Shown one piece after another: positions 50,492-62,300 of a stretch of 64,000 nt of DNA. The stretch lies in the NCBI RefSeq assembly GCF_003946625.1, contig NZ_RHOR01000008.1, forward strand, positions 1-64,000. The letters are read 5' to 3'. The notes beneath the pieces are model-generated. The model ran no database searches. It was not told where the DNA came from and saw nothing but the letters and a program-made list of their open reading frames with translations. The translations under genes and the position numbers were made by a program. How positions within the stretch are numbered: the stretch's first letter is position 1; each line of letters starts with the position of its first letter. This DNA is from Companilactobacillus kedongensis (lineage in GTDB: Bacteria; Bacillota; Bacilli; Lactobacillales; Lactobacillaceae).

Positions 50492-51238
50492 CTACTTTTG
50501 ATAAACAAATACTAACCGATTCTCAGTTGAATTGCTCTTCGAAAATTTCCAATCCGGGTGATTGAACTGCTCAATTTCTTTGATTTTTGTTAATTTATTT
50601 TCGGCCATAAAACGAACCATTTCTCCACGTGCCATTTTGGCTAGAGTAGCTTTTGTCTTTAATTTTCCATCGACCACACTGCCGAAAACGACAGTCACAA
50701 ATTTTTGCTCTGGTAATAAATATGGCGTGATCACTTTAGCGTATTCTTCAGACGACAGATTTACGATTGTTTCCGAATCAACGGTTAACGCATGATAGAT
50801 CTTCGAACCCCAGAAATCATACAGATTCTTGAATCCTGAAACTTTCAATCTAGATTGCATCTCTAAACGATACGGAACTACTCCATCAAACGGGCCTAAG
50901 ATCCCGTAAAACCCAGATAATATGCGCAAGTTTTTGCGTACATAATCCAGTGCCGGTTCAGTGAATAGATCTGGTGCCATATATTGATATTGGATTCCAC
51001 TAAAGGCAATCAAAGCTGGTGTTAAATGCTTATTCAAGTCCAAATCCTGTAATCGTTGATAATTTTCTTCGGCTAGTTTATCGCTACACTGCCAAAGTTT
51101 TTTAGCTTCTTTATAGGATAATTGTTTCATTTTATCTAAAATCGATTTAGTTTCGTCCATAAAATATGGCAATTTCTCGTAATTGAATGTATCTGTATCA
51201 ACAACCATTTTTTTAGCTGGTGCAATTATTATTTTCAT
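50492..51238 (-). CDS. yaaA: Peroxide stress protein YaaA (DUF328)
   Basis: The 248-residue protein begins MKIIIAPAKKM and has family segments AFSGIQYQYMAPDLFTEP, LRILSGFYGILGPFDGVVPYRLEM and NLSSEEYAK. In E. coli YaaA lowers free iron and protects DNA during peroxide stress. ATG 51238 was chosen over an upstream in-frame codon on family length; no strong ribosome binding site is visible. Confidence 0.92.
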   Translation of the reverse strand: MKIIIAPAKKMVVDTDTFNYEKLPYFMDETKSILDKMKQLSYKEAKKLWQCSDKLAEENYQRLQDLDLNKHLTPALIAFSGIQYQYMAPDLFTEPALDYVRKNLRILSGFYGILGPFDGVVPYRLEMQSRLKVSGFKNLYDFWGSKIYHALTVDSETIVNLSSEEYAKVITPYLLPEQKFVTVVFGSVVDGKLKTKATLAKMARGEMVRFMAENKLTKIKEIEQFNHPDWKFSKSNSTENRLVFVYQK

Positions 51239-51257
51239 AAATTTTATTCTAGACAAA

Positions 51258-51290
51258 AAAATAAGATCACACAACAGTGCGACCTTATTT
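51258..51290 (-). terminator. Terminator of mntH
   Basis: AATAAG-a-TC-CAC and GTG-GA-c-CTTATT pair and the minus strand ends in TTTTTTTG. It lies directly after the mntH stop. Confidence 0.78.
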
Positions 51291-51291
51291 T

Positions 51292-52875
51292 CTATTTTTC
51301 TGCAGCAAGTTTATCTTTTTTAAGTTGTGCTGCCAAGCGTTTATTTCCATGATGTAAATCTACTACGGTCCAAACCAATAAAGCCAATACGGCTAGGATC
51401 AACAAATATGCAATAGTTTTAGAAATATCTCCGTCTCCTGCGGTTGGATGATCTCCAAAGAATGCCAAAATTTGATCAGGCAAACTTATCAAATTCAAGA
51501 TAGTCAATCCAATTACTGACAGCCAGCCTAGAACCTTGATCCAAAGACTATTCTTAAATCTATGTCCCATCTCCATCTCACTGTCAGTCATCATTAATAA
51601 TGGCAACATTGAAAATGGCAAAGCAAAGGCCAAGAAAACCTGTGAATTGTTCATTAAATTGTTCAAAGCTGTATGTTCATCAATAGCACTCTTACCGCTA
51701 GTTAACATAACACAGATCAAAACTGGAATAACTGAGATTAATCGTGTTACCAATCTTCTCAACCAGAGAGGCATCTTCATATGAACGAAACCTTCCATAA
51801 TAACTTGTCCAGTCAATGTACCTGTAATAGTTGAGTTTTGACCAGATGCCAATAAGGCAACCGCAAAAAGCGTTGATAAAATACCTGATTTAGCAACACC
51901 GATCAAGATACCGTTACTTAAAGTAGAAGTATCTGATAAGGCTTCATACAATCCAAAGAATGATGGATCTTTAACAGCACCAGTCTTGAATACAGCAACA
52001 CCCATGATCAATAACAAAGCATTAACGAAAAATGCAGCCGTCAATTGAATGTTGGAATCCCATGCTGAAAATCTAACATTTTGAGCAACTGATTCTTCAT
52101 CATTGTGATCCACTTTACGAGTCTGTGAAATAGCTGAATGCAGATATAAGTTATGAGGCATAACAGTTGCTCCAATGATACCTAAAGCACCACTCAACGG
52201 TGTCATACCAGCAATTTTCTCACTAGTAGAAAATGTTCTAGTAGTTGGCAACAATCCCTTAAAGACACCATTCCAATCGGGATTTGATAAGGCAACTTGA
52301 TAAATAAATACAAATAAAATAACTAAAATAAGACAGACCACGATGGCTTCAATTTTTCTAAAGCCTATTTTGGTTAATAATAGCAATACTAAAACATCTA
52401 AAACGGTAATAAATACCGCAATCATTAATGGAATATGGAATAACAAATACAAAGCGATCGCCGCACCAATTACTTCAGCGATATCAGTCGCCATAATGGC
52501 AAGCTCTGTTAAAATCCATAAAACGATTCCTAATGCCTTACTCGTTCTGGCTCTAATGGCTTGCGCCAAGTCCATACTGCTTACAATCCCTAGTTTAGCT
52601 GCCATATATTGTAATAACATGGCAATTAAACTAGAAATTAGAATAACTGACATTAGTAAATACTGAAAATTCTGTCCACCGGTAATTGATGTTGACCAGT
52701 TACCTGGATCCATATAACCAACCGCAACTAATGCACCCGGTCCGGAATATGCTAATAACGTCTTAAAAAATCCTTTGTTCTTAGGTACTGAAACCGTGCC
52801 ATTGATCTCTTCTAGTGAAGGACCATTAGCATATTGAATCAGCTTATGCTTACGTGGCTCATTTTCCTTTGCCAT
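51292..52875 (-). CDS. mntH: NRAMP-family Mn2+/H+ symporter
   Basis: The 527-residue protein has 11-12 helices. The metal-site motifs are intact: MDPGNWSTS in helix 1 and MPHNLYLHS in helix 6. It imports Mn2+ (and Fe2+) with protons. Lactic acid bacteria rely on high Mn for oxidative protection. It is 40 bp downstream of usp and likely shares its promoter, which faces the DtxR-like regulator. Confidence 0.93.
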   Translation of the reverse strand: MAKENEPRKHKLIQYANGPSLEEINGTVSVPKNKGFFKTLLAYSGPGALVAVGYMDPGNWSTSITGGQNFQYLLMSVILISSLIAMLLQYMAAKLGIVSSMDLAQAIRARTSKALGIVLWILTELAIMATDIAEVIGAAIALYLLFHIPLMIAVFITVLDVLVLLLLTKIGFRKIEAIVVCLILVILFVFIYQVALSNPDWNGVFKGLLPTTRTFSTSEKIAGMTPLSGALGIIGATVMPHNLYLHSAISQTRKVDHNDEESVAQNVRFSAWDSNIQLTAAFFVNALLLIMGVAVFKTGAVKDPSFFGLYEALSDTSTLSNGILIGVAKSGILSTLFAVALLASGQNSTITGTLTGQVIMEGFVHMKMPLWLRRLVTRLISVIPVLICVMLTSGKSAIDEHTALNNLMNNSQVFLAFALPFSMLPLLMMTDSEMEMGHRFKNSLWIKVLGWLSVIGLTILNLISLPDQILAFFGDHPTAGDGDISKTIAYLLILAVLALLVWTVVDLHHGNKRLAAQLKKDKLAAEK

Positions 52876-52915
52876 AAATAATCTCCCTTTAGTACAAAAT
52901 TACGATATTCAATTA

Positions 52916-53356
52916 TCAACGAACGATCATGATTGATATTGGTGAATGCTTAGCCATATAGGCAGCTTGTGATCCAAAATATTTTCTAATGCCTTTTTTA
53001 GATAGCGAACCTATAACCAACAAGTCAGCTTCAGTATCAGGAATAACTTGCTTAACAATGGTTTCACCAGGATCACCTTCGGCGATAAACATTTCAACTT
53101 GTTTAACACCGGCATCTAAAGCAACTTGACGATATTCTTTAATATGTTCTTCGAGTTCTTTTCGTTCCCCATGAACGTAATCTTTGGTTAATGCTTGATA
53201 AACATTCATTTCATCATTTTCCAAAATTGAAGTAATGATCATTGTTGAATCATCATTGATACAACGTCTCATTGCATATCTAAATGCTAATTGTGCATCA
53301 TCAGAATCATCAACACCGACCAACACTCTCTTGAAAGTATTTTTATCTTTTGTCAT
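52916..53356 (-). CDS. Universal stress protein UspA, paralogue
   Basis: The 146-residue protein has RVLVGVDDSDDAQLAFRYAM and GSLSKKGIRKYFGSQAAYMAKHSPISIMIVR. It is a close paralogue of 25456-25896. AAAGGAGCAATTCAA precedes the ATG. Being first in an apparent usp-mntH operon, it may be co-induced by Mn limitation. Confidence 0.93.
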   Translation of the reverse strand: MTKDKNTFKRVLVGVDDSDDAQLAFRYAMRRCINDDSTMIITSILENDEMNVYQALTKDYVHGERKELEEHIKEYRQVALDAGVKQVEMFIAEGDPGETIVKQVIPDTEADLLVIGSLSKKGIRKYFGSQAAYMAKHSPISIMIVR

Positions 53357-53674
53357 TTGAATTGCTCCTTTCTACGATTCCCATTCTAGTACAAATTAAT
53401 GAACTGTAAAGTTTTTTTTAAGGATAACTAATAAAAAGATAAATACAATTTGACTTTATCAAGCAACTAAAGGTACGCCATATGCCAAAATAGTCATTTC
53501 ACTAATATTGCTTATATATCAATGTTCAGTTCGTAAATATATACAGTAATTAACTCATAATCTTAAAAATAATTTTTATATTAATCACAATAGTTAGACT
53601 AGCCTAATTTATACTGTTGACAGAATATCTGTAAAAAAATATGATGGAGCTATTAAAAAATAGGGTGATCAAAA
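53357..53674. other. Divergent regulatory region usp-mntH / DtxR-like gene
   Basis: No ORF with a ribosome binding site lies here. The right part has the DtxR-type box and the promoter of the regulator. The usp promoter, reading left, could not be pinned down; the segment is AT-rich. Confidence 0.6.
53594..53645 (+). promoter_or_regulatory. DtxR-type box and promoter of the metalloregulator
   Basis: TTAGACTAGCCTAA (53594-53607) matches the DtxR/IdeR-type inverted repeat TTAGGCTAGCCTAA except for one base. TTGACA (53617-53622) and TATGAT (53640-53645) with a 17-bp spacer form a strong promoter just downstream. Confidence 0.75.
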
Positions 53675-54337
53675 ATGAGTGATTTAGATTTTTTAAAACT
53701 AATATACGAACTAGGTGGTACTTTTCACGCTGTCAATAACGGCGATATAGCGAAGAAAGCGGACCTCAGCAACGCTTCTGTTACCGAACGCATAAAGAAT
53801 TTGGCCACTCATACGGACCTATTATCTTATAAGCGTTATTACGGTGTGATGTTAACCAAAAAGGGTATCAAAACCCTTGATTCCTATGTTCAACAACAGA
53901 GATTATTGGAAGTATGGCTAGTTCAAGAGATGAATTATTCACTTTTGGATTGCCACAAAGAAGCTGACATATTGTCAAACCAAGTTAGCAAACATTTCAT
54001 AGAAAATTTGAATAAATATCTCAATACTCCCAAATTATGTCCCCATGGAAATATCATCCCCAATAATGCAAAATCGATTACTGAAAAGCAAACTAATCTA
54101 GTGGACGGACTAAAAAAAGACCAAGAATATACAATTCAGAGTTTTTCTGAAGATGATTATATATTCGAGCTTTTAGAAAACGTTGATATTAGATTGAATG
54201 ACGCGATTAAAGTTATGAATGTCACTGACGACATCGTTGTAATTTTAAATTTGAGAACCAACAGTAAGCAATTATTACCTAAAACTCTTGCTGCAGCTAT
54301 TCGAGTAAAACAAAAAAAGTGTCCTATAATCAGCTGA
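53675..54337 (+). CDS. DtxR/MntR-family metal-dependent regulator
   Basis: The 220-residue protein has an N-terminal HTH (NNGDIAKKADLSNASVTERIKNLA), a dimerisation domain with metal-ligand candidates (LDCHKEADILS, CPHGNIIP) and a C-terminal SH3-like domain (about 150-220, DDYIFELLENVDIRLND). With Mn2+ bound it should repress mntH. It faces usp-mntH across a region with a DtxR-type box. AGGGTGATC precedes the ATG. Confidence 0.87.
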   Translation: MSDLDFLKLIYELGGTFHAVNNGDIAKKADLSNASVTERIKNLATHTDLLSYKRYYGVMLTKKGIKTLDSYVQQQRLLEVWLVQEMNYSLLDCHKEADILSNQVSKHFIENLNKYLNTPKLCPHGNIIPNNAKSITEKQTNLVDGLKKDQEYTIQSFSEDDYIFELLENVDIRLNDAIKVMNVTDDIVVILNLRTNSKQLLPKTLAAAIRVKQKKCPIIS

Positions 54338-54351
54338 TTATAGGACACTTT
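54316..54351. terminator. Bidirectional terminator after the metalloregulator
   Basis: A perfect 17-bp stem (AAAGTGTCCTATAATCA and its complement) with a 2-base centre overlaps the 3' end of the gene. A runs on the left serve hicA and the T run on the right serves the regulator. Confidence 0.82.
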
Positions 54352-54371
54352 CTAGTCACATTATTATCTCA

Positions 54372-54569
54372 TCAGGATTGTTTGATCCCAGCTTGCTTTA
54401 ATATCTTACTTTCAATGCCGTGTTCCAATTCCTTATCATGATGTATCGGAACCGGTACAGTCACATTAGTTGTTGGATTGTACATTTTCAAATGAGACCC
54501 CTTTTGTGACTTTTCCACAAAACCGTTATCTTTAAGCATTTTAACGATTTTTTGAGGTTTCATTGCCAT
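54372..54569 (-). CDS. hicA: HicA-type mRNA interferase toxin without hicB
   Basis: The 65-residue protein has the double-stranded-RNA-binding-like HicA fold: KPQKIVKMLKDNGFVEKSQKGSHLKMYNP with the catalytic His in KGSHLKM, and VPVPIHHDKELEHGIESKILKQAGI. HicB normally follows; here only 34 bp separate the stop from the next gene and no hicB frame is visible on either side. It may be an orphan, controlled elsewhere, or inactive. Confidence 0.88.
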   Translation of the reverse strand: MAMKPQKIVKMLKDNGFVEKSQKGSHLKMYNPTTNVTVPVPIHHDKELEHGIESKILKQAGIKQS

Positions 54570-54681
54570 TTCGATCTTCCTTAGATTTCCGCAATATATT
54601 TTTGATTGCGTTATTTGTGTGAAATCTAACTACCTTAAACTCTCACAGATGGCTAGTGTAACACAAAAATACGCCTCGTTA

Positions 54682-56313
54682 CTAAATATTGATTTTACTT
54701 AACTCGTCCATCATTGCGGGTCGACGGGCATACTCTACTCGCCAATCGTTCAAGATTTGTTGAACCATTGTATCTCCAGTTGGATAAGTTAGCATTTGCT
54801 TTAATATCTTAACTAACCTTCGATAATATTTTCTATCTCCAGTGTGTTGAGCCATATTATTAGCTACATCGGCATACTTCCTTAACAATTGATCTGGATA
54901 AAGTGGTTTTAATTTCTTTTCATATGTTTGAAGGCCCCACAATCCACTCTCCTTTAATACTGATTCTAAAAGAAGTTCATACAATTCATCTTCCGCATAT
55001 AGTTGTTGAACATCACTACGTTCAGGTAACTGCGCAAATAGTTTTTTACGCTGTTTTGGCCACTCCTCCGTTGAATATTGTTTTTCAAGCTCTCGATATA
55101 ATAATACATCGGCAGGACTATACTTTGTCAATAAGATCCATAATTCATGAAGATATTCATCTTTACGTCCTAATTTCTTATACAGATCCTTTAATCTTTT
55201 ACTAAAGTCACTAACGATTCCGGGATATTCATCAAATTGTTTTTTTCCATCTATCAATGTTTGAATTGCAACTTCATAATTTCCATTTCTAATACAAATA
55301 TCAATATAATACTTACATACTTTCGAATAATTACTATTTTCTGAACAAAATTTTTCAATTATATCAGCGGATACTTTTAACTTTTCCATAGTTTGAATAT
55401 GATAAATTGCCCATTTACCAGCTATGTATTCATTGATCCATTCATCTTTTTCCTGTTTATATTTAAGGAATTTTTGTTCTGTCCAATCTAACTCACTCTG
55501 TAAAAACTCTTTTTCATCAAAATCACTGAATAAAATTTCTTCAATAGAATCCTCAAAAACTTCCAATTTTACACCGTCTTGGGTATACCAATCAAACATG
55601 TGCCTTTTCAATTCAATATCGGACTTATCAAGTATTTCCAACCAAAATTGAGAACAATAATCAACCAATGCCACAGTTTCACCGCCTGAATCATCAATTT
55701 CAAGATATGAAAGTTTTGTAGCAATATAAGTAATAATATCAAATGCAGACCTCAACTGCCCCTCATCGATCCAGTTATCGATAGTACCATTCATAAAATC
55801 AACCAGATCTCTTTCAAAACGTTGTGCATCATTGTATTCAACAAAATCATATTCATTTTTATATTCGTCAAATATGGCATCTATTAACGATTTATAACTT
55901 TGTAAATCACTTACATCAAAAGTATCTTTCGACATCGTCATAAATTGATCAAATAATGACTTATCTTCAGATAATACTTCAATTAAGAAATCTCTAACTT
56001 GCTCTTCTGATGCTTCTGAGACGGAATTTTGAACTACATCAATTTTTTCTAAATTACTATCCTGTTCGTCAAATAACATCAATACCGCGGCCATATGTTT
56101 ACAAAGCTTATTTTCCGACGCATATGGACAGTCACATTCTGCACTTTCAAATTGTCCGTGATCAATAACAATGGAAACATTGTATGTTTTCGTCCCTACA
56201 ACTGTTGCCGTAATACGCTCAGATGTATTCTTAAAATTCTTTACTAAACCTTGTCTGTAATAGTCAAATCCTCGGTCAAGAATTCGCGGTTCAAATAAAT
56301 ATTTCCACTCCAT
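54682..56313 (-). CDS. SWIM zinc finger domain protein
   Basis: The 543-residue protein has an N-terminal SWIM motif, CDCPYASENKLCKHMAAVL (CxC..CxH), used for zinc and nucleic-acid or protein binding. The rest is alpha-helical and acidic, without known domains. Many Firmicutes have such proteins ahead of, or fused to, SNF2 helicases; no helicase is adjacent here. ATG 56313 has AAAAGGAG 7 bases upstream and replaces a longer frame that starts inside the terminator of the previous gene. Confidence 0.82.
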   Translation of the reverse strand: MEWKYLFEPRILDRGFDYYRQGLVKNFKNTSERITATVVGTKTYNVSIVIDHGQFESAECDCPYASENKLCKHMAAVLMLFDEQDSNLEKIDVVQNSVSEASEEQVRDFLIEVLSEDKSLFDQFMTMSKDTFDVSDLQSYKSLIDAIFDEYKNEYDFVEYNDAQRFERDLVDFMNGTIDNWIDEGQLRSAFDIITYIATKLSYLEIDDSGGETVALVDYCSQFWLEILDKSDIELKRHMFDWYTQDGVKLEVFEDSIEEILFSDFDEKEFLQSELDWTEQKFLKYKQEKDEWINEYIAGKWAIYHIQTMEKLKVSADIIEKFCSENSNYSKVCKYYIDICIRNGNYEVAIQTLIDGKKQFDEYPGIVSDFSKRLKDLYKKLGRKDEYLHELWILLTKYSPADVLLYRELEKQYSTEEWPKQRKKLFAQLPERSDVQQLYAEDELYELLLESVLKESGLWGLQTYEKKLKPLYPDQLLRKYADVANNMAQHTGDRKYYRRLVKILKQMLTYPTGDTMVQQILNDWRVEYARRPAMMDELSKINI

Positions 56314-56352
56314 ATGTGAACTCCTTTTGAAGCTATTTACCATTACTATATC

Positions 56353-56379
56353 AAAAAGATCCCACAATATGTGGGATCT
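56353..56379 (-). terminator. Terminator of the giant surface protein gene
   Basis: AGATCCCAC-aatat-GTGGGATCT is a perfect 9-bp stem, with TTTTTGATA following on the minus strand. Confidence 0.85.
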
Positions 56380-56384
56380 CAAAA

Positions 56385-59300
56385 CTAAAACTTACCTATT
56401 AAATTATCAGTTTTAATGAACTCATTAGTTGAAACACGATAATAAACAACTCCATCAATAACTACAACTTTATCTACTTTATATGATGCATCAGCAGGAA
56501 GTGTTACAGATTGTTGGACACCGCGTTCATCATAAACTGGTGTTGGTGAATCAGTTGTTACCGTATTTTTAGCATCTAAATATTCATAAACTTTTTCAAC
56601 TGGAACAAATTCATTAGTTGAGACACGATAATAGTTTTTACCGTTAATAACTGCGATACGATCAGTTCTCCACTCTGTACTTGGAGCCAAACTACGACTG
56701 ACCGTTGTACCTTCATAATTAATGAGCGTACCAGTTTCATTATTATAAACTCTGATCAAGGTTGGTCCTTGATAGAAATAAACATAGACATCGCTGGCTT
56801 TAACAAATTCATTGGTTGAAACACGATAATATAAAATATCATTTAAGGTGTATTCCTCATCACTACGCCAATCAGTATTGATTCCTAGTTGTCTATTGGT
56901 GATCAGTTTACCGTCTTTATCATAAAGTTTAACCATTTGTGTGGTGGTACCAACGGTTTGATTCTTCATTACTACCTTTGCAGTGTCATTATCAGGATAG
57001 TTAGGAACTAGCGGATCAGTGTGGTTTTTGACCTCATCACCATCACTCATTCCATCGCCATCGGTATCAGGATTCAATGGATCAGTGCCATCGTTCAACT
57101 CATCTTCACTATTCAATCCATCATCATCAGGATCAACTTGATAATGAACGATATCAGGATTTCCAGAATCATCTAGGGTAACAACTGTTGCGGCTCCGTC
57201 ACCATCTGGCAAAATTGTTTTATCGGTCTGTGGTTCAATGGTTTGTTGACTGACGGTATTGTCATCTTTTGATTCGACCGCCGTTCTCGTACCAGTAATT
57301 GGGTCATATGTATAAACTGTGCCAGTGCCATCAGTCCATTGTTTAGTAACTTTAACAATATTACCATCAGCATCCTTTTCAGTTATTGTGACGTTTCCGT
57401 CAGCATCAACATCTTTACCCAAAACCGTTAACTTACCTGGAACAACTGTGACATTATAATTCGAGTCAGCACTTGTTGCGGTGATATTATAGGTCCCAAC
57501 TGTTGAAGAATCTGGTTCATTATACTTTAAGTTTAGGTCTGAAATTACGTCCTTGTCGCCTATTCTAGAATTCTTAACTGTCGATTCATTCTTTGGATCG
57601 TCTGCGCCGGTATAAACAGTCTGGTCATCGACCAGAATAGTAATCGGACGCTTTGTCACGGTTAATATAGCTGGAGTTACCGTACCAAAATCATAATTAG
57701 GATTCTCAGACTTTAATCTGGCAATTGCGGCATCGGTTAATTTAATTCTGTAATCTCCACCAGCTTGCAAAGGAGTATTCACTTCATTTCCGCTAGGATC
57801 AGTAACTTCAAAATCACTCTGCTTAAATGTTGTTGAACCAACACTAACTGTATCGGTAAAGTTAGGAGTGTCTCCATAAACTACACTAGCAGGCTGAATT
57901 GTCGACTTTGCACCGGCTTTTTTGATCGTAAATGTACCGTTAATAACTGCGACAGTATAATTTTCACTATCGATATTACTACTACTGATTGTGTAACCTC
58001 CAGCATTTTCACCAGCTGTTCTCGTTAAGGTTACACCTAAAGCAGAAATATCATCTCCGGTAACAAGCACATTCTTTGAATCATCTGTTAAAGCTAACGC
58101 TGGATCTTCAGAACCATAAACTTTGCTATTATTTGCGGCTGTGACAGTTACAGGTTTCTTAGTAATAGATAATTTTCCTGTATCAACCTTAACAGCATAA
58201 TTTTGATTCAATTTTGATTTATCTGAATCAATACCAATGCTATATGTGCCGACATTTTCACCAGTATCACGTTTCAAGACAACGCCTAATTGATCTAATG
58301 TATCGCCATTTACCAAACCTGTGGCAGAATCACTCGTTAATGCAAAACTTGTAGGATCATCTGATCCATATTGTTTACTTGCATTATCAGCCGTCACTGT
58401 AATTGGACGTGCAACTACCGTGAGTTTAGCCGGCTTAGGGTCTGCAAAAGTATAGTTAGGATTGGCTGTATGTAATTTATCTACAGAACCTGGTTTTAAT
58501 TTAACACTATAATCTGTGCCAACTTGTAAATCAGAATCAACTACATTACCAGATGTATCAACAACTTCATAATCACTTTGTGCAAGTGGATTTGTAGTGC
58601 CGTTAATATTTATGAAACTATCAAACTTCGGATCATCACCATAAGAAACCTCAGTAGGCGCGATTGTGACTTCTGCTCCTGCTGGATTGATCGTAAATAT
58701 ACCGTCAGTAACTGTAATTTGATAATTCTTATTCAACGTGGAAGATGGATCTAGCTTGATCTTATAGGTCTTAGCTTCTTCACCATCCTCACGAATCAAT
58801 TTAACACCCAGATCTGTGAGCTGATCATTATTCTTCAAGCCAGCAGCTGAGTCATTTGTTAACTTGAATTCAGGATCAGTGTGTCCATATGTCTTTTCGC
58901 TATCAGCGGCTTTAACAGTAATTGGCAAAACATTAATAGTGAATATTCCAGGATTGACAGAAACCTTATAATTCTTATTCAATGTTGATGCTTCTGAATT
59001 CAAAGTAATTGAATAAGTTCCAACGTTTTCGCCAGTCTCTCGTTTTAGAACAATGCCTAATTGAGCCAAAGTATCATCATTGACTAAAACCTTTGCTGAA
59101 TCACTTGTTAAAGTAAATTTCGGATCAGGTTCACCATATTTCTTATCGGCATTGTCAGCTGTAACTACGATAGAGCGTGGAATTACAGTTAATTTATTAT
59201 CGTTATATGTCTTGAAATCATAATTGGTATTGGCAGCATTTAAATGAGCCAAAGCATCATCATTTAGTTTGATAGTATAATCTCCGCCAACTTGTAATTC

Positions 59301-62300
59301 CTTGGCAGTTACTGTATTACCGTCTGAATCAACGATCTTATAGTCACTGTCTAAAAGTGGATTTGTAGTGCCAGTAATTTTAGTATCGCTGGTAAATTCT
59401 GGATTATCACCATATGTCACAGTTGCAGGGTTAATTGTTACGTCAGCTTTAGCCTTAGTAATAGTAAAGCTACCATCTGTGACTTTTACATCATAATTTT
59501 TGCTATCAATTTTATCAGCGTCAATTACGTAACTTCCGGCATCTTCTCCAGCTGATCTCTTTAAAGTTACGCCTAAAGCAGAAATATCATCTCCGGTAAC
59601 AAGTACACTCTTTGAGTCATCAGCTAAAGCTAACGTTGGATCCTCAGCACCATAAATTTTACTGCTGTTTGCTGCGGTGACAGTTACAGGTTTCTTATTG
59701 ATCGTAAAGTTTCCGCTTGTAACTGTGATCGTGTAGTTTTTGTTCAGATTTGATTTATCGTTATCAATTTCAATAGGATACGTGCCAACATCTTTCCCGA
59801 CAGCCCGTTTCAAAACGACACCTAATTGATCTAATGTATCACCATTGACTAATTCTCTAGCTGAATCACTTGTTAATGTGAAACTATCAGGATCACTGTC
59901 ACCGTATGTTTTATCAGCATTAGCTGCTACAACCGTTATTGCTCGTGGATTTACAGTGAGTTTGGCACCTTCTGGTTCTGTGAAACTATAGTTGGTATTT
60001 GTTTTGTTTAAGTTATCAATAACACCCGATTTTAATTTAACAGTGTAATCTCCACCAACTTGTAATGGTGAAGTTACAACCTTGCCATCTTTATCGACAA
60101 TTTCAAAGTCACTCTGCTCTAGAGTAGCGTCACTAGTATCAATCGTATCGCTAAATTTTGGCGTATCGCCATAGATCATCGAAGTTGGATAAATTGTTAT
60201 AGTTACTGGTGCTTTAGTGATAGTAAATGTACCAGGAACAACTGTCACTTCATAATTTTGACTGTCAGTAGAAACACCGTTAATTGCATAATCACCAACA
60301 TTCTCACCGGCAACACGTGTCAAAGTGACACCTAATTTATCAATTGAATCGCCATTCATTAGTACACCCGCAGGAACAGGATCTAATGAAAATTCAGTTG
60401 GATCATCTGTTCCATAAACTTTCCCGCTGTCCGAAGCCTTAACTTCAACTGGTTTCTTAGCAATCATGAAAACTCCGGGTTCTACCGTAACAGTATAGTT
60501 ATCGCTAAATTTCGAAGATGTATCTTGATCAATAATATATTTACCAGCATTTTCACCAGCTACACGAACTAATTTAACGCCTATGCTGGCTAATGTATCA
60601 CCATTGACTAAGCCTTTTATCGACCCAGTTGTTGATCCATTTATGGCTGGTTCACTAGTATCACCATAAGTTTTACCAATATTTTGAGGAGCCTTGACGG
60701 TTAGTGGTCTAGGAGTGACCGTCAATTTGCCTGTATTAAAGGTGGTAATATTATAATTACTATTTTTCTTTAAATCAGCTTGTGCTTTATTTGTATAGCG
60801 TATTGAATAGTCTCCATCAACTTGTAATTGTGAAGCTGTAACTACTTTGTTTGCTGTATTATCAAATATTTCAAAATCATCAGTACCATTAGGTATCCCA
60901 TCCAGGTCGCCGCCAAATGCTGGTGTATCATCACCATAAACTACTGTTGCGTCATTAGTAGTGGCTGCAACATTCAAGGGTGTAATAGTCAAAACACCAG
61001 AGACATAAAGTCCGGCATTAGAATTTTTACTCCAACTCTTCAAATTAGCACGTCCAGAATCAGTCAACTTAAAGATATATTGACCAGCATCTTTAGGCGT
61101 GACTGGTGTGGTACCGGAACCTGAAGCACCAAAGGTAAAGTATTGATAGTTAGTAGGATCATCAAAGAAACCATTCATCTGCGTATCAGTAACCGTACCA
61201 AAATCTTTACCAAAACTGATTGTAGGGTGTCCTATATCAGCAGTTTTATATGGAACTTGCCATGAACTAAAGGTTGCCAAGCTATTCTGTGCATCTTGAT
61301 TAGTGGTCTTTAAAGCACCTAAATCATCCTGGAAGTTGACCAGTAGATTTTTAACTGCTTCCAAATCCGCATAACCTGTTTGACCGTCGTCAAAAATATC
61401 ATTCGCAACCGTTGCAGTTTTGGCACTTTCAAAGGCAACTTTAGCTTTACCATTGGTATCAGAAACTTCTGCATAAATATTAACAACAGATTGTAAAAGT
61501 TGATCCGCTGCAGATTTTTGGTCAGCAGTTAAACCAGATAGGCCTACAAATGAATCATACATAGTCTGTGCCTGTTGTTTATAATCATCAGCTTTAGTTT
61601 GGTTAGCTGTAGCCTGTTGTTCCCAATAATCTAACGTTGCCGTAGTTGGCAAAAGAATACTGCCACTAGCTTGAGGTTTAGCGCTATCCAATGAGTCAGT
61701 TGCTTTAGCATTACCAACATCTGACCAACGATAATCAGCACCATTAATGCCCGTTTTACCACCGCTAGTAATTGGATTACCTTCAGCATCTTTATAAGTC
61801 TGATTGCCTAAATCATCAGAAATTGATTGTCCAGTTCCGACTGTGACGTTATCTACAACTGTCTGACCATCAACCGTTGTACCTGTTCCTGTATAGTAAT
61901 GTCCAATTGGTTGAGATGTATTAGCTGTAGTATTTGAATCTGTAGAAGTATTACCTTGATCGATCGGCAAATTATCTTGTGCAATTGCACTACCATCAGT
62001 TGGAGCAGCTAATTTAACCGTTGTTGCTGTATAACCAGGGATTTGAACCAAAACCGATTTACCTGCCACTGCGACAACTGTTACAGGTTGTAAACCAGTG
62101 ATCGGTTGATTAGTTTTAGAATCGACTGGTGTTACTTTAGCTTTAAAAGCTAATCTAACTGGAACTGTCATATTCTGACTATTTGCATCAGTAACGGTAT
62201 AACTATAATACGTGCTATCCCCTATAGACTTATCTCCACCGATATAATGTACAGTCCCGTTGTTGTTAGTAACTACTTGGTCACTATCTATCAGATAAAT

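Noticed and set aside
53675-54337. Iron (Fur/IdeR) regulator instead of a Mn regulator
   Set aside because: The divergent neighbour is an NRAMP Mn transporter with intact DPGN and MPHN motifs, so a Mn-responsive role is more likely, though not proven by sequence.
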